Source: Opitutia bacterium UBA6410
GTDB lineage: Bacteria; Verrucomicrobiota; Verrucomicrobiia; Opitutales; Intestinicryptomonadaceae
Length of the DNA stretch: 17,435 nt
NCBI GenBank assembly: GCA_002437405.1
Contig: DJPO01000115.1
Span: forward strand, 1 to 17,435
Direction: 5' to 3'
The position numbers were made by a program, and so were the translations under genes. This document shows positions 7,910 through 13,716 of this stretch, piece after piece (the stretch's first letter is position 1; every line of letters starts with the position of its first letter). The notes below the pieces were generated by a model. It had not been told where the DNA came from. It saw only the letters and a program-made list of their open reading frames with translations, and ran no database searches.

Positions 7910-8662
7910 ATGTTAGCGCGTCAAAGACAAAGGCAAATCTTGAATATGCTCGAAAATTCCCCGAGCTTGAGAACAATAGAACTCGCAAAATATTTCGATG
8001 TAACCGACGAAACCATTCGCCGCGACCTCGAAATGCTCGACGCCGAAAACAAACTTATCCGCACCCACGGCGGCGCGTTGCGAATCGAAAAACGCGCCTC
8101 GGAGCTCCCCCTCCAAAAACGCCTCAACGAAAACCGCGCCGCAAAACAGGAAATCGCCAAAAAGGCGACGACCCTGCTTTCGGAGGGCGACACGATTTTC
8201 CTCGACGCAAGCTCGACGGTTCTGACTTTTGCCGAAAATCTCCCCGACATAAAGCTAACCGTAATAACAAACGCCCACGACTGCGTAATTCCGCTTATGG
8301 GCAAGGACAACATCGACGTCATCACAACTGGCGGGAAGCTCGACAGGGTGAGCCACAGCTACTGCGGAATTTCCGCGCTTTCGCTGATGAAAAGGTTTTC
8401 GATAGACAAGGCGTTTTTCTCGTGCAACGGCTTGGATCTCGAGCGCGGCGCGAGCGAAGTCGCCGAAATCCACGCCGAATTCAAAGAAAATTCCCTTTCC
8501 AACTGCCGCGAAAAAATCCTGCTGTGCGACTCCTCCAAGCTGGGCGTGCGCAGTCTGCGTTTCTTCTGCGAGCTAAGCTCGATAGACACCGTAATTACCG
8601 ATTCCGCCGCCGACCCCGAGTTTGTCGCAAAGCTTCGCGAATCGGGCGTGTCCGTCCTCTAA
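7910..8662 (+). CDS. DeoR-family transcriptional regulator
   Basis: A 250 aa protein of normal family length (about 250). Residues 1-57 are the winged helix-turn-helix: RQRQILNMLE, then a recognition helix region with VTDETIRRDLEML, then IRTHGGA, the diagnostic DeoR/GlpR signature. Residues about 75-235 are the DeoRC sensor domain, with LDASSTVL and ITNAHD for phosphosugar binding and CDSSKLG near the end. Members usually repress sugar or nucleoside catabolic genes and release DNA on binding a phosphorylated sugar. No sugar operon is adjacent, so the target cannot be inferred. It is monocistronic, with its own terminator at 8710-8736. The start is the first ATG in frame with the HTH. Confidence 0.92.
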   Translation: MLARQRQRQILNMLENSPSLRTIELAKYFDVTDETIRRDLEMLDAENKLIRTHGGALRIEKRASELPLQKRLNENRAAKQEIAKKATTLLSEGDTIFLDASSTVLTFAENLPDIKLTVITNAHDCVIPLMGKDNIDVITTGGKLDRVSHSYCGISALSLMKRFSIDKAFFSCNGLDLERGASEVAEIHAEFKENSLSNCREKILLCDSSKLGVRSLRFFCELSSIDTVITDSAADPEFVAKLRESGVSVL

Positions 8663-8709
8663 TTGCGAAAAATTTTTATCAGATTGGGAAAATTTCAAGT
8701 TTTCAAAAT

Positions 8710-8736
8710 GCCGCGCAGCTTTGTGCGGCTTTTTTT
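8710..8736 (+). terminator. Terminator after the DeoR-type gene
   Basis: Arms GCCGCGCA (8710-8717) and TGTGCGGC (8722-8729) with one G-T wobble, loop GCTT, followed by seven T residues. Confidence 0.88.
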
Positions 8737-8763
8737 GTGCGCAAAGAGGAAATTTTTTCGCAA

Positions 8764-8855
8764 AAAAGTGTACAATTTTGTATGTTTTGCTCCCAAAGGG
8801 CTATTTTAGTCTTCCAAAAGCAAGGCAAATCGCCCGAAAAGTGTACAAAAATGTA
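8764..8855 (+). promoter_or_regulatory. Paired TACA-N4-TGTA dyads upstream of gdhA
   Basis: TACAATTTTGTA (8771-8782) and TACAAAAATGTA (8844-8855) are both TACA-N4-TGTA palindromes and share the longer sequence AAAAGTGTACAA. They are 73 bp apart centre to centre, about seven helical turns, and 102 to 175 bp before the gdhA start. The arrangement suits two operators for a dimeric regulator bound on one face of the helix. The regulator is unknown; the neighbouring DeoR-type protein is one candidate. Confidence 0.45.
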
Positions 8856-8944
8856 ATAATCGCCCTATTTTGATGAAAGTGTGTTGACGCGCCCGTTTTT
8901 TTGCGCGAAAGTCTTTCCATAATCAATTTAACATCAACCAATCA

Positions 8945-8950
8945 AAAGGA
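8945..8950 (+). promoter_or_regulatory. Shine-Dalgarno of gdhA
   Basis: AAAGGA ends 6 bp before ATG 8957. A TTGACG (8884-8889) and a CATAAT (8918-8923) lie upstream, but they are 28 bp apart and cannot be one standard promoter. Confidence 0.7.
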
Positions 8951-8956
8951 TTACTA

Positions 8957-10300
8957 ATGAACAAGTATGTACAAAAAGTAATGGAAGACCTCAAAGCCAA
9001 GCAGCCCTGGGAAAAAGAATTCCTTCAGGCGGCTGAAGAAGTCCTCTCCTCGCTGACCAGCGTATTGGACGCAAATCCCCAGTACGAACAAAACAAGATT
9101 CTCGAAAGAATGGTAGTTCCGGAAAGAGTTATCCTCTTCCAAGTTCCGTGGGCGGACGATAAGGGCGAAATCCACGTCAACCAAGGCTACCGCGTTCAGT
9201 TCAACAGCGCTATCGGCCCCTACAAGGGCGGTCTGCGTTTCCACCCCTCCGTCAACCTCGGTATCCTCAAGTTCCTCGGCTTCGAACAGGTCTTCAAGAA
9301 CTCCCTCACGACCCTCCCCATGGGCGGCGGCAAGGGTGGTTCGAATTTCGACCCCAAGGGCAAGAGCGACAATGAAGTCCGCAACTTCTGCAATGCCTTC
9401 ATGCGCGAACTCTATCGCCACATCGGCCCGAATACCGACGTTCCCGCAGGCGACATCGGCGTAGGCGGCCGCGAAATTGGCTACCTCTTCGGTCAGTACA
9501 AGCGTTGCAGAAATTCCTATGACAGCGTCCTCACGGGTAAGGGGCTCGAATGGGGCGGCAGCCTTATACGTCCCGAAGCGACTGGCTACGGCAACGTATA
9601 CTTCGCTCAGGAAATGCTCGCGACAAAGGGCGAAGGCTTTGAAGGCAAGAGAGTCCTCGTTTCCGGTTCGGGCAATGTCGCCCAGTACACTGTCGAAAAG
9701 CTCATTCAGCTCGGCGCAAAGCCCCTCTCGATGTCCGACTCCAACGGCACGGTTATCGACCCCGACGGTTTCGACGCCGAAAAAATCGCCTATGTCATGG
9801 AGCTCAAGAATGTCAAGAGAGGCCGCATGAGCGAATACGTCAAAAAGTTCCCCACTGCCAAGTACTACGAAGGCAAACGTCCGTGGGGCTTGGTCAAGGC
9901 AGAAATCGCCCTCCCGTCTGCAACCCAGAACGAAATCGACGGCGACAATGCCAAGGCTCTCCTCGAAAACGGCTGTATCTGCGTTTCCGAAGGTGCGAAC
10001 ATGCCCTCGACTCCCGAAGCTATTGAAGCCTACCAGAAGGCGGGCATTCTCTACGCTCCCGGCAAGGCTTCCAATGCGGGCGGTGTTGCGACAAGCGGCT
10101 TGGAAATGTCCCAGAATGCGATCCGCCTCAGCTGGACTCGCGAAGAGGTAGACGAAAAGCTCCACAACATCATGCGCAGCATTCACAAGAATGCGCTCGA
10201 GGCTGCTGCTGAATACGGCACGCCCGGAAACTACATGAATGGTGCCAACATCGCAGGCTTCAAAAAGGTAGCCGCCGCGATGCTCGCCCAAGGGTTTTAA
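8957..10300 (+). CDS. gdhA: NADP-type glutamate dehydrogenase
   Basis: A 447 aa enzyme, exactly the length of Escherichia coli GdhA. It catalyses reductive amination of 2-oxoglutarate with ammonium to glutamate in the cytoplasm, using NADPH. The substrate-binding segment PYKGGLRFHPS (K90) and the catalytic lysine K126 in PMGGGKGGS are present, followed by the family signature GPNTDVPAGDIGVGGREIGY. The cofactor domain has VSGSGNVAQYT near residues 235-245 and SDSNG after the second beta strand, which fits NADPH preference. The gene stands alone with a long 294-bp upstream region carrying two dyads, suggesting regulation by nitrogen or carbon status. Its stop codon is only 7 bp from the large hairpin of the first candidate ncRNA copy, which may end or extend its transcript. 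Confidence 0.97.
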   Translation: MNKYVQKVMEDLKAKQPWEKEFLQAAEEVLSSLTSVLDANPQYEQNKILERMVVPERVILFQVPWADDKGEIHVNQGYRVQFNSAIGPYKGGLRFHPSVNLGILKFLGFEQVFKNSLTTLPMGGGKGGSNFDPKGKSDNEVRNFCNAFMRELYRHIGPNTDVPAGDIGVGGREIGYLFGQYKRCRNSYDSVLTGKGLEWGGSLIRPEATGYGNVYFAQEMLATKGEGFEGKRVLVSGSGNVAQYTVEKLIQLGAKPLSMSDSNGTVIDPDGFDAEKIAYVMELKNVKRGRMSEYVKKFPTAKYYEGKRPWGLVKAEIALPSATQNEIDGDNAKALLENGCICVSEGANMPSTPEAIEAYQKAGILYAPGKASNAGGVATSGLEMSQNAIRLSWTREEVDEKLHNIMRSIHKNALEAAAEYGTPGNYMNGANIAGFKKVAAAMLAQGF

Positions 10301-10307
10301 CGAATTC

Positions 10308-10496
10308 TTTTGAGTTAAAAACGATTTACTCCGCGATAACAAAGACTCTTACGTATGTCTAATACGCTGCGACCCTTTGTTTCGCGGGTAGAATCGTTTT
10401 TAATCTCAAAATAATGTCGTTAAAACTGTCCTGAATCCCACGGTTATGGGGATTTCTCGCTAAGAAGCGTTCTGGTGCAAACTGGGACGCTTTTTT
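10308..10496 (+). ncRNA. Candidate structured small RNA, copy 1
   Basis: Three hairpins follow in order. H1 (10308-10411) has long, nearly continuous arms: TTTTGAG...AAAAACGAT pairs with ATCGTTTTT...CTCAAAA, then CCGCG with CGCGG, CAAAG with CTTTG, and an apical CGTAT-gtcta-ATACG. H2 (10434-10454) pairs AATCCCA with TGGGGATT with one bulge. H3 (10465-10496) is AAGCGTTCTGGT-gcaa-ACTGGGACGCTT plus a T run, a textbook Rho-independent terminator using several G-T pairs. It starts 7 bp after the gdhA stop codon, so it may be a 3' UTR-derived RNA. I cannot match it to a named family; 6S RNA is unlikely because the 5' and 3' ends do not pair. Confidence 0.5.
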
Positions 10497-10520
10497 CGTT
10501 AAGCAGCGCGGCTCGGTGGT
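10321..10520 (+). repeat. 200-bp direct repeat, first unit
   Basis: Begins ACGATTTACTCCGCGATAAC and runs past the H3 terminator through CGTTAAGCAGCGCG and CTCGG. It is nearly identical to 10585-10784, with a handful of substitutions and short indels. The similarity stops abruptly on the left at ACGATT and fades on the right after about 200 bp. Confidence 0.9.
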
Positions 10521-10584
10521 TGTTGGCGCGTGTGCATTTGTTTGTACGCGTAAAGTATGGTTGCGTGCGAGGCGGAACGTGCGG

Positions 10585-10759
10585 ACGATTTACTCCGCGA
10601 TAACAAAGACTCTTACGTATGTCTAATACGCTGCGAACCTTTGTTTCGCGGGTAAAGTCGTTTTTAATCTCAAAATAATGTCGTTAAAACTGTCCTGAAT
10701 TCCACGGTTATGGGATTTCTCGCTAAGAAGCGTTCTGGTGCAAACTGGGACGCTTTTTT
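10585..10759 (+). ncRNA. Candidate structured small RNA, copy 2
   Basis: Second copy of the same element, offset by 264 bp. H1 (10585-10661) keeps the inner stem and apical hairpin but not the outer left arm: the bases before ACGATT are GC-rich here and do not pair with the retained right flank AATCTCAAAA. H2 (10698-10717) is AATTCCA / TGGGATT: relative to copy 1, one C is replaced by T and one G is lost, and pairing is kept. H3 (10728-10759) is identical to copy 1 and ends in six T residues. No promoter is obvious in the 64-bp spacer. Confidence 0.45.
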
Positions 10760-10784
10760 CGTTAAGCAGCGCGACTCGGGTGGT
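10585..10784 (+). repeat. 200-bp direct repeat, second unit
   Basis: Second unit of the duplication. Differences from the first unit include GACCC to GAACC, GTAGAATCG to GTAAAGTCG and AATCCCA to AATTCCA. Confidence 0.9.
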
Positions 10785-10960
10785 GTGGTGCGGGGCGTGA
10801 TTGACGCGAAAATGTTGTCGGTGTCTTAAAAACTGTGCGTTGTAGTCGTGTATTACACTCTGCTTTCAATTCGTTTGGTTCGGCGGGGGCGGCGCAAGCG
10901 GCGGCTTACATCAAAAGTTTTATTCTTGAATTACTGCGCGGTGTTTCGTAAAAAATCCTT

Positions 10961-11179
10961 ATGATAGTTTCCGCGATACAGAAAGGTGGCATGATTTACG
11001 TCTACGACGAAAAGGGGCATTTTTTTACGAAGAACGGCTATCTTGTCGCTTTTACGGGCAGCAATTTTTCCTATATTACTTCGAAAAATAGCAAGCTCGT
11101 TCAGGTTTATGACGACAAGGGGCGGCGCGTTTCGTCTTTCAATGCCCCCTCTTATTTTAAATCGGGAATCGGCTGGTGA
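10961..11179 (+). CDS. Small beta-repeat protein of unknown function
   Basis: 72 aa, no signal peptide or membrane segment. Two related units are visible: IYVYDEKGHFFTKNG (about residues 12-26) and VQVYDDKGRRVSSFNA (about 47-62), each a Tyr-Asp-x-Lys-Gly turn between short beta strands. I do not recognise a named family. The next gene's ATG overlaps this stop codon (TGATG at 11177-11181), which argues for translational coupling and supports both being real. No Shine-Dalgarno precedes the start. It could be a soluble partner of the membrane protein. Confidence 0.5.
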   Translation: MIVSAIQKGGMIYVYDEKGHFFTKNGYLVAFTGSNFSYITSKNSKLVQVYDDKGRRVSSFNAPSYFKSGIGW

Positions 11180-11511
11180 TGGCGCTCTTGCGTGTGGCGG
11201 GGTTTTTTGTGTTTGTCGGGTTCTTCTTTCTGATGCCCGTCGGCGTTTGCATTCTCCATCATTTCCGCCGCCGCCTTTTTTTCGGTGTGTGGCGCAAGTT
11301 GGCGTTTGCGGCGGTTTATTCCTTTCTTTCTTGGTCTTTTATTCTTTCCGCGATTTTTCTGTCTTCCTGCTTCGGCAATGAAATCCGCGGGCCCGAACTT
11401 TGCTTCGCGCTCTTTTTCGGCTGGATTTATATTTGGATTCCGTCTCTGCCGATTTTCCTTCTCTACGGCGCATTTTTGTTTTTGAAAAATCGTTTGTCCT
11501 CCGCGCGTTGA
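11179..11511 (+). CDS. Small three-pass membrane protein of unknown function
   Basis: 110 aa from ATG 11179 (a GTG at 11176 is an alternative). Three hydrophobic stretches, at about residues 4-27, 39-63 and 72-100, are separated by short Arg/Lys-rich or Asn-Glu-Ile-Arg-Gly loops, consistent with an inner-membrane protein; Phe content is high. No family motif is recognised. The ATG overlaps the previous stop codon, so expression is probably coupled. Converges on the minus-strand monooxygenase gene, with one stem-loop between. Confidence 0.5.
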   Translation: MALLRVAGFFVFVGFFFLMPVGVCILHHFRRRLFFGVWRKLAFAAVYSFLSWSFILSAIFLSSCFGNEIRGPELCFALFFGWIYIWIPSLPIFLLYGAFLFLKNRLSSAR

Positions 11512-11528
11512 TCCCAAATTGCGGGCAC

Positions 11529-11556
11529 GAAAAAAGCGCAACCGTTCGATTGCGCT
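11529..11556 (-). terminator. Terminator of the minus-strand lipoprotein-monooxygenase unit
   Basis: Read on the minus strand: AGCGCAA (11556-11550), 8-nt loop, TTGCGCT (11541-11535), then a T run ending at 11530. It lies 22 bp past the monooxygenase stop codon. The plus strand also has T residues beyond it, so it may work in both directions. Confidence 0.85.
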
Positions 11557-11578
11557 CCGAATTTTTTGTTTTTTTAAT

Positions 11579-11884
11579 TTACGAAATGAACCGTTCCGAG
11601 AGGATTCTTACGCCCAGATATTTGTCGAGCAGCTTTTCGCGCTTCGGGCGGAAGTCGGTCATATACGGCATTGTCCTGTGGGTTTGGTAGGCGTTTTCGT
11701 CGGCGTACTCTTCGTAAAAATAGAAAGTGCACTTGTCGTAAACGTCCTGCAAAAGTTCGTACTTTATGCAGCCCGGTTCCTTGCGGGTCGAGTCCACCAC
11801 GGGGGTCGCGAGCTTTATGAATTCGTCCGCGCTCCCGTCTTTGACTCTAAGCCCCGCTTGGATTATAACGGATTTTGTCGCCAT
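11579..11884 (-). CDS. Antibiotic biosynthesis monooxygenase (ABM) domain protein, YgiN-like
   Basis: 101 aa from ATG 11884. The single ABM domain is shown by STRKEPGCIKYELLQD in the middle, then FYFYEEYADENAYQTH and a final helix KREKLLDKYL. These are ferredoxin-like dimers, some of which oxidise quinols or aromatic compounds without a cofactor; many have no proven substrate. The start is chosen because it overlaps the stop of the upstream gene by one base (TAATG); an in-frame extension to 11992 would run through the cysteine-rich gene and is rejected. The protein is cytoplasmic, with no signal peptide. Confidence 0.88.
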   Translation of the reverse strand: MATKSVIIQAGLRVKDGSADEFIKLATPVVDSTRKEPGCIKYELLQDVYDKCTFYFYEEYADENAYQTHRTMPYMTDFRPKREKLLDKYLGVRILSERFIS

Positions 11885-12156
11885 TATTTGCCTTGCTTGG
11901 GGCAGCCGCATTTGTCGGCGGGGCAGGTGCATTTTTTGCCCTGAGCCGCGCAGTCGCATTTCGCAACATTTGCCGCCTTGCAGGGAGCGCAATCAGCCTT
12001 GCACGCTACTTTGCCAGAAGCGCACTGGGCGTTGCACGCCGCCGCGCATTGGGTTGTCTGTGCCGGACAATTTTGCGTCGGGCACTGGTTCTTTTCGCAA
12101 CAGCAGCCTGCGACAAACAAAGCCGCCATCATCATTGTCGATGCCAATAGTTTCAT
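11884..12156 (-). CDS. Cysteine-rich small lipoprotein
   Basis: 90 aa. An N-terminal hydrophobic segment ends in the lipobox FVAGC, with Cys18 as the likely lipidated residue. The protein has 17 cysteines in total, including CCC at 18-20 and paired CxC motifs at 67/69, 76/78 and 83/85; aromatic residues are almost absent from the mature part. The composition recalls metallothioneins, so metal binding or thiol buffering at the cell envelope is a reasonable guess, but I know no named family for it. It is the first gene of a two-gene unit with the ABM protein. A purine-rich AAAGAG precedes the ATG by about 4 bp. Confidence 0.75.
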   Translation of the reverse strand: MKLLASTMMMAALFVAGCCCEKNQCPTQNCPAQTTQCAAACNAQCASGKVACKADCAPCKAANVAKCDCAAQGKKCTCPADKCGCPKQGK

Positions 12157-12187
12157 ATTACTCTTTCTTTTTTCGGAAATTTCTGTT

Positions 12188-12193
12188 TATAAT
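12188..12193 (+). promoter_or_regulatory. Possible -10 element of the DUF1805 gene
   Basis: A perfect TATAAT lies 42 bp before ATG 12236, in the 79-bp gap between two divergent genes. The matching -35 (TTCTTT at 12165-12170) is weak. The minus strand of the same site reads ATTATA and could serve the lipoprotein gene. Confidence 0.4.
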
Positions 12194-12235
12194 GTTCGGA
12201 CTTTTCAATATATCGTCAACCAAAGAAATTTTTTT

Positions 12236-12517
12236 ATGGATAATATCGAAATAGGCGAAAAAAAATACAAAGGCTACACAATCCCCACGAGCAACGCGTC
12301 GATGCTTATGATTACATCGCCCGTCGGAATGCTCGCCTGCGGATACATCAAAGTCGAAACCGCTGACAAGCTCGGCGACGCCCTCGCAATCGTAACGGGC
12401 GTAAACAACTACGAGCAGATGCTCGAAAAGCCCGTCGTTGCCGTCAGCCGCGCCGCGCAGGCTCTCGGCGTGCGTTTGGGTATGTCGGGCAAAGAGGCGC
12501 TCATTTGCATGTCGTAG
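12236..12517 (+). CDS. DUF1805 (YunC-like) protein
   Basis: 93 aa, a complete single-domain protein. The DUF1805 pattern is visible: an N-terminal strand KKYKGYTIP, MLMITSPVGMLACGYI in the centre, then NYEQMLEKPV and the C-terminal GVRLGMSGKEALICMS, which closely matches the end of Bacillus YunC (GIKVGMSGREALLKM). No biochemical function is established. The start at 12236 is chosen because residues upstream would overlap the divergent lipoprotein gene. A TATAAT lies upstream; no clear terminator follows, so the transcript may run toward the next gene. Confidence 0.85.
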   Translation: MDNIEIGEKKYKGYTIPTSNASMLMITSPVGMLACGYIKVETADKLGDALAIVTGVNNYEQMLEKPVVAVSRAAQALGVRLGMSGKEALICMS

Positions 12518-12568
12518 GACGGGGCGGATTTTTTGTTTGCCAAAGGCGCATTTACCGCTTTTAGTTTA

Positions 12569-12643
12569 TCCCAACGCATATCGTTTGGCTGCCGCTGTTT
12601 GCGGCTGCCGCGATTTACTCTCAATTCAACGAAATAAAAAAAT
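12569..12643 (+). promoter_or_regulatory. Leader of the first TIM-barrel lipoprotein gene
   Basis: TCCCAACG starts at 12569, exactly 75 bp before ATG 12644. A hairpin GGC-T-GCCGC-tgttt-GCGGC-T-GCC (12587-12609) follows and an A-rich stretch runs up to the start. The second copy of the gene has the same layout. No Shine-Dalgarno sequence is present. Confidence 0.4.
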
Positions 12644-13528
12644 ATGATGAAGGTAAAAATTCTCCTGCTTGCCGCTTTGGCGTTTGCCATGGCGGGTTGC
12701 TGCGCAACAAACTCCGCTTGCAACGCTCCCAAGAAAAACATCGCCGTGCAGATGTACTCCGTGCGCGACGACATCAAAAAGGACTACGACGGCACGGTCA
12801 AGAAGCTCGGCGAAATGGGCTTTACGGCTGTCGAAGCCGCGGGCTACGGCAACGGCAAATTCTACGGCAAGACTCCCGCGGAATTCAAAAAGAGCATCGA
12901 AGACAACGGAATGGTCGTTCTCTCCTCCCACACGGGCAAGCGGCTTACCGACGCCGAATTGGCTGCGGGCAAGGCTTCCGAGTCGATGAAGTGGTGGGAC
13001 GAATGTATCGCGGCTCACAAGGCGGCGGGTATGAAATATATCGTAGTCCCCGGAATCGGCGTCCCGAAGACTCTCAGGGATTTGCAGACCTATTGCGACT
13101 ATTTCAACGAAATCGGCAGAAGGTGCAACGCGGCGGGTATAAAGTTCGGCTACCACAACCACTCGCACGAATTCCAGAAAATCGAGGGCAAGGTTATGTA
13201 CGACTATATGCTCGAGCACACCGACCCGAATCTCGTATTCTTTGAAATGGACGTGTACTGGGCGGCGAGAGCGCATAAAGCGCCCGTGGACTACTTCAAG
13301 AAGTATCCCAACCGCTTCAAGCTCCTGCACATCAAGGACGAATGCGAGCTCGGCGAAAGCGGAATGGTCGGCTTCGACGCGATTTTCAACCACGCCAAGG
13401 ACGGCGGTTTGGAATATCCCGTCGTTGAAGTCGAACGCTACAACTTCGCGCCCGTTGTCAGCGTGCAAAAGAGCATCGACTACCTGCGCAAAGCTCCGTT
13501 CGTAAAGAAGAGCTATCCCGTAAAGTAG
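12644..13528 (+). CDS. Sugar phosphate isomerase/epimerase-like TIM-barrel lipoprotein, copy 1
   Basis: 294 aa (ATG 12647 is an alternative start). A lipoprotein signal peptide ends in AMAGC (Cys19). The remainder is an AP_endonuc_2/xylose isomerase-like TIM barrel (PF01261 type): NIAVQMYSVRDD at the first strand, GFTAVEAAGYG at the second, YHNHSHE (170-176), FFEMDVYW (E201, D203), LHIKDE (H229, D232) and VVEVERY (E262, E264). Glu, Asp and His at these strand ends are the usual divalent-metal ligands. Family members include sugar isomerases, epimerases and, in Bacteroides, 3-keto-glycoside-processing enzymes; the substrate here is unknown. The lipobox places it in the envelope, unlike most isomerases. 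The gene has its own terminator. Confidence 0.85.
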   Translation: MMKVKILLLAALAFAMAGCCATNSACNAPKKNIAVQMYSVRDDIKKDYDGTVKKLGEMGFTAVEAAGYGNGKFYGKTPAEFKKSIEDNGMVVLSSHTGKRLTDAELAAGKASESMKWWDECIAAHKAAGMKYIVVPGIGVPKTLRDLQTYCDYFNEIGRRCNAAGIKFGYHNHSHEFQKIEGKVMYDYMLEHTDPNLVFFEMDVYWAARAHKAPVDYFKKYPNRFKLLHIKDECELGESGMVGFDAIFNHAKDGGLEYPVVEVERYNFAPVVSVQKSIDYLRKAPFVKKSYPVK

Positions 13529-13556
13529 CCGCATAAAAATTTTCCCGAAAGGGAAG

Positions 13557-13584
13557 GGTCGGGGCTTTCCCCCGACCTTTTTTT
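13557..13584 (+). terminator. Terminator after TIM-barrel copy 1
   Basis: GGTCGGGG (13557-13564) pairs with CCCCGACC (13570-13577), followed by seven T residues. It implies the two paralogs are transcribed separately or with strong attenuation between them. Confidence 0.92.
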
Positions 13585-13641
13585 GTGCCCGATTCCAGCA
13601 AAAAAAGGCTTGGCAATTTCGGGTTTTTTGTTTTGATTTTT

Positions 13642-13716
13642 TCCCAACGGAAAGCAATGCGAACCGTCGGAATCGGCGGTTCGCGCTTGGTTTAACAATA
13701 AACGGAAAATAAAATT
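13642..13716 (+). promoter_or_regulatory. Leader of the second TIM-barrel lipoprotein gene
   Basis: TCCCAACG starts at 13642, again exactly 75 bp before the ATG (13717). It is followed by a hairpin GCGAACCG / CGGTTCGC (13659-13684) and an A-rich run to the start. The hairpin sequence differs from copy 1 but its position is nearly the same. Confidence 0.4.

Larger units (their letters stand above)
10301..10960. other. 660-bp gene-free region with a duplicated structured element
   Basis: No credible protein-coding frame is visible. Two 200-bp direct copies (10321-10520 and 10585-10784) separated by 64 bp fill most of it; each is described as a candidate ncRNA. The remaining 10785-10960 is GC/GT-rich without clear hairpins, repeats or ribosome binding site, and ends at the start of a small gene at 10961. 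Confidence 0.7.

Noticed and set aside
8884..8923. TTGACG / CATAAT as the gdhA promoter
   Set aside because: The 28-bp spacing is too long for a standard sigma-70 promoter.
8954..10342. 462-codon minus-strand open frame opposite gdhA
   Set aside because: Antisense to a highly conserved enzyme; no domain recognised.
10308..10784. attC-like or insertion-sequence origin of the 200-bp repeats
   Set aside because: No integron core sites, terminal inverted repeats, target duplications or transposase; the terminators argue for RNA genes.
11885..11992. N-terminal extension of the ABM protein
   Set aside because: It overlaps the cysteine-rich lipoprotein in another frame; ATG 11884 gives the family N-terminus and TAATG coupling.
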